Assembly: GCA_016778765.1 (NCBI GenBank)
Contig: JADHOV010000017.1
Coordinates: 1-59,355 of the forward strand
Source of the DNA: Paracoccaceae bacterium
GTDB taxonomy: Bacteria > Pseudomonadota > Alphaproteobacteria > Rhodobacterales > Rhodobacteraceae
Length of the DNA stretch: 59,355 bases
Direction of reading: 5' to 3'
The notes beneath the pieces are model-generated. The model was not told the origin of the DNA. It saw only the letters and a list, made by a program, of their open reading frames with translations, and did no database searches. The translations under genes and the position numbers were made by a program. Position 1 is the first letter of the stretch. The number at the start of each line of letters is the position of its first letter. Below, piece after piece: positions 17,891 through 28,785 of this stretch.

Positions 17891-19267
17891 TTAGAAAAAA
17901 TCTATGGAAACTTGCAACAGACGCTCGACTTCAGTGATATCCTTGGCCAGAGAAAACAAAGCGACGACATCGCCCTCTTCAATACGGGTTGTCCCCACGG
18001 GCTTAATCATTACACCCGATTTTAGCACCCCCCCAACCAAAACACCTTCGGGAAAGTCGATATCGGAAATCTTCTGCCCCGCAATCGGCGATGTTGACAA
18101 CACCTTCGCTTCAATAATTTCGGCCTCTGCATCACCAATTGAATAGACGCCACGCACCCGCCCGTGGCGAATGTGCCGTAGAATCGAACTTACGGTGGTT
18201 GCGCGCGGATTGATAAACGCATCAATCCCCAAAGGCGCCATAAGCGGCACCAAGGACGGATCATTGATTAAAACAATCGATCGCGGGCACCCCGACATTT
18301 TTGCCCGAACTGCCGCCAACATATTGGTTTTATCATCATCTGTCACCGCCAAGATGACATCGCTTTTTCCAATATTGGCCTCTGCAAGCAACGCGGAATT
18401 GAGCCCATCACCATTCAAGACAATGGTTTTTTCAAGCTCATTGGCGGCATGTTCAGCGATATTTCTATCTTTTTCAATGATCTTGCTGCGCACGCGTTGG
18501 GTCCGAGATTCTAAGGATTTGGCAATTGACAGCCCGACATTGCCGGCCCCTACAAGTACAACCCGATCTTGCTTGCCTTGCGATTTTCCAAACACTTCCA
18601 TCGTGCGCACGGTATCGTCAGCGTGGCACATCACGTAAATTTCATCACCAGCGAATAATTGATCCCCCGCCTCGGGGGCGAATAAAGCGGTTTGGCGGCG
18701 AACCCCGATTACGATCACTCTGAGCGTTGAAAAAAGATCATTAAGCTGACGCAAGGGCGTGTTCAGCACCGGACAATTTTCCTCAAGCCGCAGGCCCAGC
18801 AATTGAGCCTGCTCATCCAGAAATAATTCGGTGTCAAACGCAGCAAGGGCCGAAAGCCGTTTCAGCGCCGCATCTGCAACTTCGCGTTCCGGGCTGATCA
18901 CCACATCAATCGGCATATGATCACGGCGATAAAGATCCGAATAAATGGCATCTAAATAAGATTTGCTGCGCAACCGGGCTATTTTTCGGGGAATATCAAA
19001 CACTGAATGTGCCACTTGACAGGTGACCATGTTCACCTCATCCGAATGGGTCGCCGCAATGATCATTTCAGCATCTTTGGCACCGGCTTTTTCCAAAACA
19101 TCGGGATAAGAAGCAAAGCCTGATACGCCCTGCACGTCAAGCGTATCCATGGCGCGTCTAACCAAATCAGGATTGCTGTCAACGACCGTTACATCATTGC
19201 GCTCGCCCGATAAGTGGCGCGCGATTTGCCAGCCAACTTGGCCAGCACCACAAATAATAATCTTCAT
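17891..19267 (-). CDS. trkA: Trk system NAD-binding regulatory subunit
   Basis: 458 residues made of two RCK modules. The first starts MKIIICGAGQVGWQIARHL (GxGxxG motif) with the acidic residue at VTVVDSN; the second starts VVLVGAGNVGLSIAKSLE. Each is followed by a TrkA-C domain (LLGLRLEENCPVLNTPL and AKVLSTSPIAGQKI). TrkA forms a ring on the cytosolic side of TrkH. It starts 93 bp after ntrX in the same direction; the coupling of K+ uptake genes to ntrYX is common in Rhodobacterales. Confidence 0.96.
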   Translation of the reverse strand: MKIIICGAGQVGWQIARHLSGERNDVTVVDSNPDLVRRAMDTLDVQGVSGFASYPDVLEKAGAKDAEMIIAATHSDEVNMVTCQVAHSVFDIPRKIARLRSKSYLDAIYSDLYRRDHMPIDVVISPEREVADAALKRLSALAAFDTELFLDEQAQLLGLRLEENCPVLNTPLRQLNDLFSTLRVIVIGVRRQTALFAPEAGDQLFAGDEIYVMCHADDTVRTMEVFGKSQGKQDRVVLVGAGNVGLSIAKSLESRTQRVRSKIIEKDRNIAEHAANELEKTIVLNGDGLNSALLAEANIGKSDVILAVTDDDKTNMLAAVRAKMSGCPRSIVLINDPSLVPLMAPLGIDAFINPRATTVSSILRHIRHGRVRGVYSIGDAEAEIIEAKVLSTSPIAGQKISDIDFPEGVLVGGVLKSGVMIKPVGTTRIEEGDVVALFSLAKDITEVERLLQVSIDFF

Positions 19268-19360
19268 TTGTTTTCCCTTCTATTGGGAACAGTATTTGAG
19301 TGCGCAAACCCGCCACCGAAACGGTTTCGATCTACACCATATCTCGAACCCCTAACCGGT

Positions 19361-20734
19361 TCAATCCAGCTGTTTTACGCCAGAGACGATCGAGAGCGAC
19401 TTTAATTTGCGATGCAATGCGCTTCGCTCCATCCCAACAAACTGGGCTGTCTTGCTGATATTGCCTCCAAAACGTTCAATTTGAACCATCAAATATTCGC
19501 GTTCAAAAGCCTCGCGCGCGTCGCGCAAAGGCAAAGATGCCAAACCCTGCAAGACCGGCCCATTGGCCCCGGCCGCCTGTGACGCCGTGTCGGTTGGCAA
19601 ATCATCAGAAGTGATTTCACCTTGGCCCTCGCTTAAAATCAAAATGCGTTCGAGCAGGTTTTTCAATTCACGAATATTACCAGGCCACTCCATCGCTTGT
19701 AACATCGCGGCTGCCTGATCGCTTAATGTTCTTTGCGGATAAGCTTGAATTTGATGAAATTGCTCAAGAAAAAATTTTGCCAAAAGCGGAATGTCTTCGC
19801 GCCTTTCGCTAAGCGCGGGCACAGAGATAGGGACCACATTCAACCGATGATACAGCTCTTCGCGAAACCTTTTTTGTTCAATTGCAGCAGGCAAATCCCG
19901 GCTGGTTGAAGAAATCACGCGCATTTCTAGCTTGACCAGATCATGCGAGCCTGGCCGTTGAAATTGTTGGTCCACCAAGACCCGCAAGATTTTGGATTGC
20001 GTCTCTACATGCATGTCTGCGATTTCATCAAAATAAATCGATCCACCATTTGCTTGTGCAAATAAACCCTCGCCTTCTTGAGGTTTCGTGGATTCGCTTC
20101 CAAACAATAGATTTTCCATCTGATCGGGCGCAATGGACGCAGAATTCACAATAATGAAGGGGCCATGCGCGCGATCAGAATGGGCATGGATATAGCGCGC
20201 CGCAACCTCTTTGCCTGAGCCAGAAGCCCCCGTTAACAGCACCCGCGCATTTGATTTGGTGACCTTATCCAAGTTTGACAAAAGCGTCTTGAACCCTGAG
20301 CTTTGCCCAATCATATCGCTGGCTGGTTCCTCTTTAGAGCGCAATTCCAAATTTTCACGCCGCAGTTGGGATGCTTCCATCGCGCGCCGGATAACCACCA
20401 AAAGTTGGTTAATATTGAAAGGTTTCTCGATGAAATCATACGCGCCCTGTTTGATCGCGGCGACCGCGATTTCGATATTGCCATGCCCAGAAATAATCAC
20501 AACGGGCACATGGGGATAATTCTTCTTCACATTTTTTAGGATATCAATCCCGTCAAGATCACGATCTTTCAACCAGAGATCTAAGATCAACAAGCCGGGT
20601 GGCGCAGCTTCTACTTCTTTCATACAGTCTTCGGCTGTTCCTGCGATGCGGGTTTCAAATCCTTCATCTTGTAAAATATCCGAAATCAGTTCACGAATAT
20701 CGCGCTCATCATCAACGATTAAAATATCGCCCAT
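19361..20734 (-). CDS. ntrX: Nitrogen/redox response regulator NtrX
   Basis: 457 residues. The receiver domain has DDE at 8-10 and phospho-acceptor Asp52 (LLILDLWL). The AAA+ domain has Walker A GASGSGKE and Walker B SIYFDEIAD, and a Fis-type HTH ends the protein (GNISKTAQFVGMERSALHRKLK). Where sigma54 activators carry GAFTGA, this protein has a shortened, unrelated stretch (SESTKPQEGEGLFAQANGG), so contact with sigma54 is unlikely. NtrX pairs with NtrY and influences nitrogen metabolism, respiration and the cell envelope in Alphaproteobacteria. It starts one base after ntrY. Confidence 0.94.
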   Translation of the reverse strand: MGDILIVDDERDIRELISDILQDEGFETRIAGTAEDCMKEVEAAPPGLLILDLWLKDRDLDGIDILKNVKKNYPHVPVVIISGHGNIEIAVAAIKQGAYDFIEKPFNINQLLVVIRRAMEASQLRRENLELRSKEEPASDMIGQSSGFKTLLSNLDKVTKSNARVLLTGASGSGKEVAARYIHAHSDRAHGPFIIVNSASIAPDQMENLLFGSESTKPQEGEGLFAQANGGSIYFDEIADMHVETQSKILRVLVDQQFQRPGSHDLVKLEMRVISSTSRDLPAAIEQKRFREELYHRLNVVPISVPALSERREDIPLLAKFFLEQFHQIQAYPQRTLSDQAAAMLQAMEWPGNIRELKNLLERILILSEGQGEITSDDLPTDTASQAAGANGPVLQGLASLPLRDAREAFEREYLMVQIERFGGNISKTAQFVGMERSALHRKLKSLSIVSGVKQLD

Positions 20735-20735
20735 G

Positions 20736-22988
20736 CTAATTTGGTTCCTTTTGCTCTGAATCCATCAATGTTTGATCACTATTGGATAAGTCGATCAAAA
20801 TCTTTGCCCCCGGATGACTGCCGTTTGAAAAGGGCGCGGCATCCAACAAACTTAAAGTTCCACCATGTTCTTGGATGATTTTCTTTACGATTGCCAACCC
20901 CAAACCTGTTCCGTTTTCACGCGTTGTCACGTAGGGCTCGAACAATTTACTCCGATCCTGCGGCAACCCGATCCCATTATCAGAAATTGCAATGGTTAAG
21001 CCCGATTGCCCGGCTTGCATTTCAACCCGTATCTCGCCCTGCCTATCAGTGCCTAAGCCCGACCGCCAGCCAGCCTCAATCGCCTCTCCAGCATTTTTGA
21101 GTAAATTGGTAAACGCTTGAGACAACATCGTCGCATCAATTTCTACCCAAATATCTTCATCGGGCATCGTTAATTGAAACCTCACATCCGGCTGTCCAGA
21201 TTCCTGCAACGTGACGGCCGCAACTAGAACTTCATTTAAATTTTCAGATTTCTTCACCAATTTCGGCATTCTGGCAAATTTAGAAAACTCATCCACAATG
21301 CGACGCAAATCATTGGTCTGTCGGATAATCACATCCGTCATTTGCTCAAGTTTGCCTCTCTCAGCGCCAAGTTGTGGCGCAAATTTTCGTTGAATGCGTT
21401 CTGCAGAGAGCTGGATAGGCGTTAACGGATTTTTGATTTCATGCGCAATGCGCCGCGCCACATCCCCCCATGCCGCAGATCTTTGGGCCGACACCAGATC
21501 TGTTACATCATCAAAGGCCATCACATAGCCCTCAAGCCGCCCATCTTCGCGCCGGCGCGGCGCAAGGCGTACCAAAAAGCTTTCCAAACGCCCAAGCCGG
21601 AGAATTTTAACCTCTTCTTGTACATTATCTGACCGGCTGTTTTGCAGCCGCTCAAGCAGAGGCGCAAATTCTGGCACTGCTAGGCTCAACTGCGACGCGT
21701 TACCGGTTTTGTTTTTCCCCAAAAGCCTTTCGGCAGAGGGGTTTGCAAATGTGATCATTCCCTTAGGGTCAAGCCCAAAAACACCCGATGTAACCGAAGA
21801 TAAAACGCTATCAAACACGCGTCCGCGTCGTTCTATTTGTTGCGTATTCTCAAGCAAACGGTCGCGTTGCTGTTTCAATTGCCGCGTCATCTGGTTGAAA
21901 TAACGCGACAGCGATGAAAGCTCATCATCGCCCTCTTCCTCGATGACTTGGGTGTCAAGATTTCCCTCTCCAACCGCCTGTGCCGCCCCCGCGAGACGGC
22001 CGATCGGCCTTGACAGCCGTTCGGCAAAGAGCAAGGCCAATAGGATTGATGAAACGATTAACAGCACCGCAAACGCCAAATAAATCAAACCAAACTGAAA
22101 CAATTCGTAGCCACGTTCGCTTTCCAGCTGCTGATAGAGCATGGCGGTTTCGCGGGTTTCATCAAGCAAACCGTATAAGTTTCCGTCAATATCGCGCGAT
22201 ACCAACAGGTAATAATCCGCAAAACCTGACAGGTATATCAAAGCCCTTAATTCGTTATTTGGAAGATCTTCAATCAGCAAAACCTCGGTTAAGGCTGCTG
22301 TAAAATCTTGCGCGGACGGGGGTTCATAATCAAACAAATAAGACCGGTTTCCGCGCAGAATCAAATCACCCGTTCCATTGATCACAAAGGCTTCTCTCAA
22401 ACCCCGTTGTATATTGACTTGTTCATCGCTCAAAAAGACTCGAAAGTTTTGCAAGTCAATCACACCGCGGGCGCGCCGGTAAATTTCCAAAGCTTCGGCC
22501 AGCGCTTCTGCATCTTCTGCAAGCGCGCGTCTTTGATCTTTCTGATAAGAATCTGCCGCCGATAATGACGCGCCGATGACGCGCTGAACACGGTCTGAAA
22601 ACCACGCCTCAAATCCCATATTAATTGATAAAAGCGCGAAGGCTGCAACCGTAATCGTCGGTAAAAGCGCCATAATGCTGAACACTCCTGTGAGCCGCAA
22701 ATGCAAGCGCGAGCCCGAGGATTTCTGCCGCCTTTGCGCGATAATGCGCAAAACGCGCTGCAACACCAGTGCAACGATCAACATCACGTAGATAAAATTT
22801 GAAAACAAAACCAAACGCAGAAGCGTTGAGCCCGATCCAGCATCCAAAGGGCCTAAGGTGACATAAGTCAACGCGGCGAGCGCTGGTCCCAAACAAACAA
22901 GAGCCAGATTTATAAAACCTACCAGCCGCCGCGAACGCCTAAGTCTTACAAGATCAACCCACCGAAGCCGCATCGCGCGCACGCTCAT
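20736..22988 (-). CDS. ntrY: Membrane sensor histidine kinase NtrY
   Basis: 750 residues. Membrane helices occur near residues 25-45, 60-80 and 100-125, with a periplasmic region of about 160 residues and a further helix near 300-320. Then come a HAMP domain (AERLSRPIGRLAGAAQAVGEG), a PAS domain (VTSGVFGLDPKGMITFANPSAE), the H-box ([21 protein letters not shown]) and an ATPase domain with N box NLLKNAGEAIEA and G boxes DNGIGLP and GTGLGLAIVKKI. It phosphorylates NtrX. The periplasmic signal is not known. The gene lies 66 bp after ntrC. Confidence 0.95.
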   Translation of the reverse strand: MSVRAMRLRWVDLVRLRRSRRLVGFINLALVCLGPALAALTYVTLGPLDAGSGSTLLRLVLFSNFIYVMLIVALVLQRVLRIIAQRRQKSSGSRLHLRLTGVFSIMALLPTITVAAFALLSINMGFEAWFSDRVQRVIGASLSAADSYQKDQRRALAEDAEALAEALEIYRRARGVIDLQNFRVFLSDEQVNIQRGLREAFVINGTGDLILRGNRSYLFDYEPPSAQDFTAALTEVLLIEDLPNNELRALIYLSGFADYYLLVSRDIDGNLYGLLDETRETAMLYQQLESERGYELFQFGLIYLAFAVLLIVSSILLALLFAERLSRPIGRLAGAAQAVGEGNLDTQVIEEEGDDELSSLSRYFNQMTRQLKQQRDRLLENTQQIERRGRVFDSVLSSVTSGVFGLDPKGMITFANPSAERLLGKNKTGNASQLSLAVPEFAPLLERLQNSRSDNVQEEVKILRLGRLESFLVRLAPRRREDGRLEGYVMAFDDVTDLVSAQRSAAWGDVARRIAHEIKNPLTPIQLSAERIQRKFAPQLGAERGKLEQMTDVIIRQTNDLRRIVDEFSKFARMPKLVKKSENLNEVLVAAVTLQESGQPDVRFQLTMPDEDIWVEIDATMLSQAFTNLLKNAGEAIEAGWRSGLGTDRQGEIRVEMQAGQSGLTIAISDNGIGLPQDRSKLFEPYVTTRENGTGLGLAIVKKIIQEHGGTLSLLDAAPFSNGSHPGAKILIDLSNSDQTLMDSEQKEPN

Positions 22989-23054
22989 GCTAGTCTCGAT
23001 TCCGATGTTTAAACATTTTGCGCTGCCGCATATCAGCCGATCACTGTGACTTCT

Positions 23055-24428
23055 TTACATCAGTTTTCGTCGACGTGTGACCTTAATGTCAAGCTCATTG
23101 ATCTTCTTGCGCAAAGTGTTGCGGTTTATCCCCAAAAGATCAGCGCATTTGGCTTGGTTTCCCCCGGTCGCCTCTAAGGCAATGGAAATTAATGGATGTT
23201 CAAGCTCTTTCAAAATTCGAGCATGCAGGCCGGGCGGCGGTAAAACATTACCGTGCAAATCAAAATACCGCCTGAGATGGCGCTCAACATCCGCGGATAA
23301 GCGATCCGACGAGCCTTTTTGCAGCGCGGAGTTCATCGCCGGCTGGCTTCCAAGAACTTGTTCTACCTCGGTCAGCGTGATTTCCGAAGCGCGCGCAGTG
23401 AGCGAAAGCCGCTTTACAACATTCTCAAGCTGTCGAACATTTCCCGGCCAGCTATAATTTCGAAACAATTGTTCTGCTTCTTTGGTAACGATGCGTTGAA
23501 GACCACCATCGCGTTCTGCGCGGGCCAGAAAAAAGGCACTGAGAAGCTGGATGTCATCCACACGCTCACGCAAGGCAGGCGCATGGATCGTGGCGCCCCC
23601 CAAGCGATAATAAAGATCGCTGCGCACCATTTTTGGATCAACCTCACCGCTCACCTCCCCTTGCATAGTGGCGATAAACCGCGGCGAAAATTCGCCCGGA
23701 TTGTCAATCATTCTCACAATCCGGCCCTGACCTTCTTCATTTATATCGGTGATTTCCTCAAATAAGATTGTGCCGCCCTTGGCCCGCGCAAGGATCTTCG
23801 CCGGCCCGTCTAAAGCAACCAAATCTGTTTCATTCACCACCGCAAAAGGCAGATTTCGCCGATCTGAATAATCGTGCAGCACTTTTGCAATAAGCGTTTT
23901 TCCCGTTCCAGATTCTCCGGAAATAAGCACCGGCAGATCAGAATTCATCACCCGCGCAACAAGGCGGTAAAGACCCTGCATTGCCGGCGTTTTGCCCACG
24001 AGGGGCAACCCATCCTCTTCCACATCTGGCGTGACCACGACCTGCGGCTTAGAGGCCACGGGCTGTTTCTGCTCAAGCGCACGGGCACAACGTTTCATCA
24101 AGTCGGGCAGATCAAACGGTTTTGGAAGATAATCAAAAGCTTCTGCTTCTGCGGCTTGAATCGCTGTCATAATGGTGTTTTGCGCTGAGATAACGATCAC
24201 CGGCAGCTCGGGGCGATCTAAGGAAATCTTTGGCAGCATCTCCAAACCGTTGCCATCTGGCATCATCACATCGGTTATCACCGCATCGCCTTTGCCCTCA
24301 CCAACCCAGCGCATCAACGTCGTTAAGCTGGACGTCGCATGGACGCGGCAGCCTGCCCGCGTCAGCGCTTGGGTGAGAACGGTGCGAATGGTTCTGTCAT
24401 CATCTGCAACCAGTACTGTTCCGTCCAT
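23055..24428 (-). CDS. ntrC: Nitrogen regulation response regulator NtrC (sigma54-independent type)
   Basis: 457 residues. The receiver domain has phospho-acceptor Asp53 ([11 protein letters not shown]), the AAA+ domain has Walker A GESGTGKT and a Walker B-like TILFEEITD, and the HTH is [20 protein letters not shown]. The GAFTGA loop is missing: the region reads [21 protein letters not shown]. This matches the described Rhodobacter NtrC, which activates sigma70 rather than sigma54 promoters. NtrC turns on genes for use of alternative nitrogen sources, so amt1, amt2 and the amine genes in this window are candidate targets; that is inference. It begins 3 nt after ntrB. Confidence 0.96.
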   Translation of the reverse strand: MDGTVLVADDDRTIRTVLTQALTRAGCRVHATSSLTTLMRWVGEGKGDAVITDVMMPDGNGLEMLPKISLDRPELPVIVISAQNTIMTAIQAAEAEAFDYLPKPFDLPDLMKRCARALEQKQPVASKPQVVVTPDVEEDGLPLVGKTPAMQGLYRLVARVMNSDLPVLISGESGTGKTLIAKVLHDYSDRRNLPFAVVNETDLVALDGPAKILARAKGGTILFEEITDINEEGQGRIVRMIDNPGEFSPRFIATMQGEVSGEVDPKMVRSDLYYRLGGATIHAPALRERVDDIQLLSAFFLARAERDGGLQRIVTKEAEQLFRNYSWPGNVRQLENVVKRLSLTARASEITLTEVEQVLGSQPAMNSALQKGSSDRLSADVERHLRRYFDLHGNVLPPPGLHARILKELEHPLISIALEATGGNQAKCADLLGINRNTLRKKINELDIKVTRRRKLM

Positions 24429-24431
24429 AAT

Positions 24432-25514
24432 TTATCCTTTCACTCTCTCTTCGCGTGGCACCAATGGCAAAGAAATGCGAAACACCGTTTTGCCCGGCAC
24501 AGAATCCACCGATAACCATCCATCATGATCTGAAATTATTTTGCTGGCCAAGGCCAACCCTAGCCCTGTGCCATTCTCGCGCCCCGACACAAAAGGATCA
24601 AAAACATCCGACCTGATATCGCTGGGCAAGCCTGGCCCATCGTCACAGATTTCAATTTGCAGCGGTAGATTTTGCCCCGAGCCATCTGAACGGCGCATCC
24701 GAAAAGAATGTTCATAATAGGTTTTGAGGCGAATTTTCCCCCCCGATGGCGAGGCGGCTTCAGAGGCGTTTTTCACCAGGTTCAAAACCACTTGTAGCAA
24801 TTGATCCGCATCCCCATAGGCCGCGGGCAATGACGGGTCATATTCCTCGATATAGGTCATATGCGCGCCAAATCCCAATTGCGAAGATCGGCGCACCCGA
24901 TCTAATATATCATGGATATTCACCGCAGATTTCTGAACGAGCTTCAGGTTTCCGAATTGCTCAACCTGTTCAAGTAACTTTAAAATACGGCGTGTTTCAG
25001 CCACCACTAAATCCGTCAACTCTAAATCTTTCGGCGGCAAGCTCATCGAAAGCAATTGGGCTGCGCCCATAATACCAGCCAATGGGTTTTTGATTTCATG
25101 GGCCAGCATTTCTGCCATTCCAATAGCAGATTTTGCCGCCGATTTACCGCTTTGCGTTTGCGTCAACCGGCCGGCCAAATTCCGCGGCTCGATCAGCAAT
25201 AGCATAAACCCCGCCATGCCCAGCAAAGGCGTGAACTTCAAATTGCACAAAACCGTTGATTTAGGACCCATCTCAACCGAAACATCATTCACAAATAAAG
25301 GTGTTAAATTGTTTCGGGCGCGCTCGAAGCTTTCAGAAACCTGCGTGTTTATCGAAATACAGCGCCACAGTGAAGTCCCCACCAACGCCCGCTCAGACAT
25401 ATTCAAAAACCCCTCCGCGGCGGGGTTAATCTGGCTTATGATATCTTTTTCACCAATCACCAAAACCGGCACTGGTATGGATGACCAGATCGCGCCCATC
25501 GGCATATCGCTCAT
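24432..25514 (-). CDS. ntrB: Nitrogen sensor histidine kinase NtrB
   Basis: 360 residues, soluble. An N-terminal PAS domain ([26 protein letters not shown]) is followed by the H-box ([22 protein letters not shown]) and an ATPase domain with N box [14 protein letters not shown]1 DDGPGLPSD and G2 [13 protein letters not shown]. NtrB phosphorylates or dephosphorylates NtrC under control of the PII protein GlnB. No PII gene lies in this window. Its ATG overlaps the dusB stop by 4 bases. Confidence 0.96.
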   Translation of the reverse strand: MSDMPMGAIWSSIPVPVLVIGEKDIISQINPAAEGFLNMSERALVGTSLWRCISINTQVSESFERARNNLTPLFVNDVSVEMGPKSTVLCNLKFTPLLGMAGFMLLLIEPRNLAGRLTQTQSGKSAAKSAIGMAEMLAHEIKNPLAGIMGAAQLLSMSLPPKDLELTDLVVAETRRILKLLEQVEQFGNLKLVQKSAVNIHDILDRVRRSSQLGFGAHMTYIEEYDPSLPAAYGDADQLLQVVLNLVKNASEAASPSGGKIRLKTYYEHSFRMRRSDGSGQNLPLQIEICDDGPGLPSDIRSDVFDPFVSGRENGTGLGLALASKIISDHDGWLSVDSVPGKTVFRISLPLVPREERVKG

Positions 25515-26485
25515 AATCCCGCCCCCTGGGCCAGCGCTTCGGGCAAACTGCGATGCACATGCTTTGGGTTCTGTGAGGTTAAAATTTCACGGCGCAGAGC
25601 AGCCGGCGCGTTTGCCTCGTCCATATACCAGCCCAAATGTTTGCGCGCCACGCGGATCCCCAAAGCCTCTCCGTAAAACGAAAGCATATCCTGATAATGT
25701 TTCTGGACCAGTTCGATCAAATCTTTGGTTTTAAGCGATACGGCATTTTTTTTCCCGTAAAGCCCAGCAGCCAGTTGCGATAAAAACCAAGGCCGACCTT
25801 GCGCGCCACGGCCAACCATAACGCCATCGGCCCCCGATGCCTGCAAAGCCGCATGCCCGGCCTTTAAATCTGTGATATCGCCATTGGCAATCACGGGAAT
25901 TGAAACCGCATCTTTCACTTTTGCAATCGCTAACCAATCCGCCGAGCCTTTGTAAAATTGACAGCGTGTACGCCCATGTATTGTGATCAATGAAATCCCC
26001 GCAGCTTCGGCGCGGCGCGCCAATTCTGGCGCGTTCAACAAATTATCGTCCCAACCCAAGCGGGTTTTTAAGCTGACCGGAAGCTTCACCGCCTGAACCA
26101 CCGCCTCGATCAAACGCAAGGCATGATCTAGATCTTTCAATAAGGCCGAACCAGAATAGCCCGATACCACTTTTTTCGCCGGGCACCCCATATTGATATC
26201 GATCATCCGCGCACCCTGATCTTCAACCATCCGCGCAGCCTCGCGCATCCAAAATGCCTCGCGCCCCGCCAATTGAACCGCTGTTTTTTCGAACCCCAGC
26301 CCCAATTCAGCTTTCTCACGAGATCCGGGGCGTGCGATCACCATATCCTGCGAGGCGATCATTTCACTTACTACCAAACCCGCCCCAAACCCTGAGACCA
26401 AATTTCGAAAGGGCAAATCTGTGATCCCAGCCAATGGCGCTAGAAAAACAGGTGTCTCTATCTTCATTGATCCCAGATCGATCAT
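25511..26485 (-). CDS. dusB: tRNA-dihydrouridine synthase (NifR3-type)
   Basis: 324 residues from the ATG at 26485 ([20 protein letters not shown]); the longer frame to 26548 has no family-like sequence. This FMN TIM-barrel enzyme reduces uridines in the tRNA D loop. Visible features are the FMN-binding [12 protein letters not shown], the catalytic region [21 protein letters not shown] with its Cys, and [12 protein letters not shown] and [13 protein letters not shown] in the C-terminal barrel. Historically named nifR3, it heads the ntrBC operon in Rhodobacter and relatives. Divergent from ispD. Confidence 0.95.
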   Translation of the reverse strand: MIDLGSMKIETPVFLAPLAGITDLPFRNLVSGFGAGLVVSEMIASQDMVIARPGSREKAELGLGFEKTAVQLAGREAFWMREAARMVEDQGARMIDINMGCPAKKVVSGYSGSALLKDLDHALRLIEAVVQAVKLPVSLKTRLGWDDNLLNAPELARRAEAAGISLITIHGRTRCQFYKGSADWLAIAKVKDAVSIPVIANGDITDLKAGHAALQASGADGVMVGRGAQGRPWFLSQLAAGLYGKKNAVSLKTKDLIELVQKHYQDMLSFYGEALGIRVARKHLGWYMDEANAPAALRREILTSQNPKHVHRSLPEALAQGAGL

Positions 26486-26656
26486 TGCCGTTCCAATTAT
26501 GTTCGGGCCATGCGTAGAGCCTCTCTCCGCGCGAAACAAGCAGAACACGCCAAATTTATAACCAATTTGGAAAAATTGCCTAAAATTTAATCAATCATCT
26601 CTGATTGCCAGTGAAAACAGAAAAACGTAAACACGGTGGTGCAGGATGGAAAACAG

Positions 26657-27310
26657 ATGTCGATAGCAGCTCTTATCGTGGCCGCAGGGCGTGGCACCCG
26701 CGCAGGCGGTACTGACCCAAAGCAATGGCAAATGCTCGCGGGCAAGCGGGTGATCGACCACACGCTCAACGCGTTTAAAGAGCATCGCAATATCGATACA
26801 ATCCTCGTGGTGCTGCATCCCGAAGATCAAAATAGGCTCACCGATCCCGCCATTAAAACCGCGCTTGGTGGCGCAACCCGCAATAAATCGGTTTATAATG
26901 GCTTGCGCGCCCTGCGCGCCGCTGCGCCCAAGCAGGTTTTAATCCATGATGTGGCCCGCCCTTTGATCAGCGCAAAATGTATCACTGATGTGATCGAGGC
27001 GCTGCGAACACATCGAGGCGCAGCGCCCGCTCTGCCGATCACTGATGCGCTTTGGCGCGGGCAAGATGGCTTGGTGTCTGAAACGGTTGCAAGAAAGAAT
27101 TTATTCCGCGCCCAAACGCCCCAAGGGTTTGACTTTCAAAGTATCTTGCAGGCACATGCGCAAGCCTGCGGAGCCGCCGCCGATGATGTAGAAGTCGCCA
27201 TCCAGGCCGGGTTAGACGTGAAAATTATTGCCGGGCATGAAGAAAACATAAAGATAACGCTCCCCGAAGATTTCGAGCGGGCCAGCAAAATAATGAAGGA
27301 TCGAAGATGA
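26657..27310 (+). CDS. ispD: 2-C-methyl-D-erythritol 4-phosphate cytidylyltransferase
   Basis: 217 residues from ATG 26657; an upstream in-frame GTG (26636) adds seven residues that are not family-like. The nucleotide-binding signature is [14 protein letters not shown] with PKQW after it, and the later conserved motif is [11 protein letters not shown]. IspD makes CDP-methylerythritol in the MEP isoprenoid pathway. Its stop overlaps the ispF start (ATGA). In many Alphaproteobacteria IspD and IspF are one fused protein; here they are separate. Confidence 0.95.
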   Translation: MSIAALIVAAGRGTRAGGTDPKQWQMLAGKRVIDHTLNAFKEHRNIDTILVVLHPEDQNRLTDPAIKTALGGATRNKSVYNGLRALRAAAPKQVLIHDVARPLISAKCITDVIEALRTHRGAAPALPITDALWRGQDGLVSETVARKNLFRAQTPQGFDFQSILQAHAQACGAAADDVEVAIQAGLDVKIIAGHEENIKITLPEDFERASKIMKDRR

Positions 27311-27789
27311 AAGACATCCGGTTGGGTAATGGCTATGATGTGCACGCGTTTGAACCGGGCAATCAGGTCATTCTTTGCGGCCTTACCATCCCCCATACCG
27401 CGCAGCTTAAAGGCCATTCAGATGCCGATGTAGCGATGCATGCCATCACCGACGCGCTTTACGGCGCGTTGGCCTTAGGGGATATTGGACGCCACTTTCC
27501 ACCCTCTGAACCGCAATGGAAAGGCACAGCCAGTGCAGTTTTTTTGAAGCATGCTGCAGATCTGGTGGCAAAACATGGCTTTTATATCAGCAATATCGAC
27601 TGCACGATCATTTGCGAAATGCCCAAAATTGGGCCGCATGCTGCGCGCATGCAATCCCATCTCGCTGATCTGCTGGGAATAAAGGCCGACCGGATCAGTG
27701 TGAAAGCCACAACCAGCGAAAAGCTTGGCTTTACCGGGCGCCAAGAAGGTATCGCCAGTCTTGCCAGCGCCTTATTATGCAAAGCATAA
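27307..27789 (+). CDS. ispF: 2-C-methyl-D-erythritol 2,4-cyclodiphosphate synthase
   Basis: 160 residues. Metal-binding residues lie in GNGYDVHAF, and the family signature is [31 protein letters not shown]. The C-terminus has [18 protein letters not shown]. The enzyme forms the cyclic diphosphate of the MEP pathway as a homotrimer. It is coupled to ispD by a 4-base overlap and runs 13 bases into pgpA, so ispD-ispF-pgpA-cinA is one operon. Confidence 0.96.
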   Translation: MKDIRLGNGYDVHAFEPGNQVILCGLTIPHTAQLKGHSDADVAMHAITDALYGALALGDIGRHFPPSEPQWKGTASAVFLKHAADLVAKHGFYISNIDCTIICEMPKIGPHAARMQSHLADLLGIKADRISVKATTSEKLGFTGRQEGIASLASALLCKA

Positions 27790-28274
27790 GCCGCAATATC
27801 GCAACGCTAATGGGGCTTGGCTTCATCGGCTTCGCCCCCGGCACCTGGGGCTCACTGGCAACATTGCCGCTTTTTGCAGTGATATTTCAGGCGGCAGGGC
27901 TGGCAGGCACGCTGATCGCCCTGCCCCTCATCCTGTGCCTCGGATGGTGGGCCACGCAGAGCTATACGCAATTGCATAAAAACCATGATCCCTCTGAAGT
28001 GATCATTGATGAAGTGGTCGGGCAATGGATTGCACTTTTGCCCTTAGCCGCCGGGGCAACCCATGCTGGCGCTTCGCTTTTTGCCTTATGGCCGGGTTGG
28101 ATTGCTGCCTTCTTGCTGTTTCGCTTTTTTGATATTTGGAAACCCAGTATTATCGGCTGGGCAGATCGGCGCAGCGATGCAATCGGGGTGATGCTGGATG
28201 ATTGTTTCGCCGGCCTGTTCGCCGCGCTTGGTGTGATTGCCTTGGCAGGGCTGTTCCATGGTTTGCTTTCATGA
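27777..28274 (+). CDS. pgpA: Phosphatidylglycerophosphatase A
   Basis: 165 residues with four hydrophobic segments. The PgpA family motifs are [19 protein letters not shown] and [15 protein letters not shown], followed by [18 protein letters not shown] near the C-terminal part. The enzyme removes phosphate from phosphatidylglycerophosphate to form phosphatidylglycerol in the inner membrane. It overlaps ispF by 13 bases and cinA by 4. Confidence 0.93.
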   Translation: MQSISRNIATLMGLGFIGFAPGTWGSLATLPLFAVIFQAAGLAGTLIALPLILCLGWWATQSYTQLHKNHDPSEVIIDEVVGQWIALLPLAAGATHAGASLFALWPGWIAAFLLFRFFDIWKPSIIGWADRRSDAIGVMLDDCFAGLFAALGVIALAGLFHGLLS

Positions 28275-28762
28275 GTGTAAACGCGATCATCCGCCTCGCC
28301 CGCGACCAACAGATCAAACTTGCCACGGCTGAAAGCTGCACTGGTGGCCTTGTTGCCGCCAAATTGACCGAACAACCTGGTTCCTCCGAAATTTTTGAAT
28401 GTGGCTTTGTGACCTATTCTAATCTCTCAAAAATCCAGCTTCTGGGCGTTTCAGAGCGCAGTTTAGAACAGCACGGCGCTGTATCCGAACAGGTGGCAGG
28501 TGAAATGGCGCTTGGCGCGCTGAACGGGCACGCAGCGCAGCTAGCCGTCTCGATCACGGGGATCGCGGGGCCCGGCGGATCTGATTTTAAACCAGAGGGC
28601 CGTGTGTGCTTTGGCGTGGCGCATCAAACGAACCTTCTTAACGTTGAAACCCAAGAGTTTGGCAGTATCGGGCGCGACGCCGTGCGACAGGCAGCGCGCG
28701 ATCATGCGCTACATCTTTTTCGCGCGGCGCTTGAAGGCCTTCAGATTTCGCTTAAAAAATAG
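28271..28762 (+). CDS. CinA C-terminal domain protein (nicotinamide-nucleotide amidase type)
   Basis: 163 residues from the ATG at 28271 ([14 protein letters not shown]), overlapping the pgpA stop; the upstream extension of the frame to 28202 lies inside pgpA. The CinA-C signature is ATAESCTGGLVAAKLTEQPGSS with the catalytic Ser, and ITGIAGPGGSDFKPEGRVCFG follows. This stand-alone form is the PncC/YgaD type, which deamidates nicotinamide mononucleotide to recycle NAD. No N-terminal MoaB-like domain is present. Confidence 0.92.
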   Translation: MSVNAIIRLARDQQIKLATAESCTGGLVAAKLTEQPGSSEIFECGFVTYSNLSKIQLLGVSERSLEQHGAVSEQVAGEMALGALNGHAAQLAVSITGIAGPGGSDFKPEGRVCFGVAHQTNLLNVETQEFGSIGRDAVRQAARDHALHLFRAALEGLQISLKK

Positions 28763-28785
28763 GCATCCATTATAATTTACGCCAC

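Noticed and set aside
25090-25734. 214-codon ORF antisense to ntrB and dusB
   Set aside because: No domain, and both genes on the other strand are strongly supported by motifs.
26657-27789. ispD and ispF as a broken bifunctional ispDF gene
   Set aside because: Both have complete domains, own starts and a clean 4-base overlap; no sign of a frameshift.
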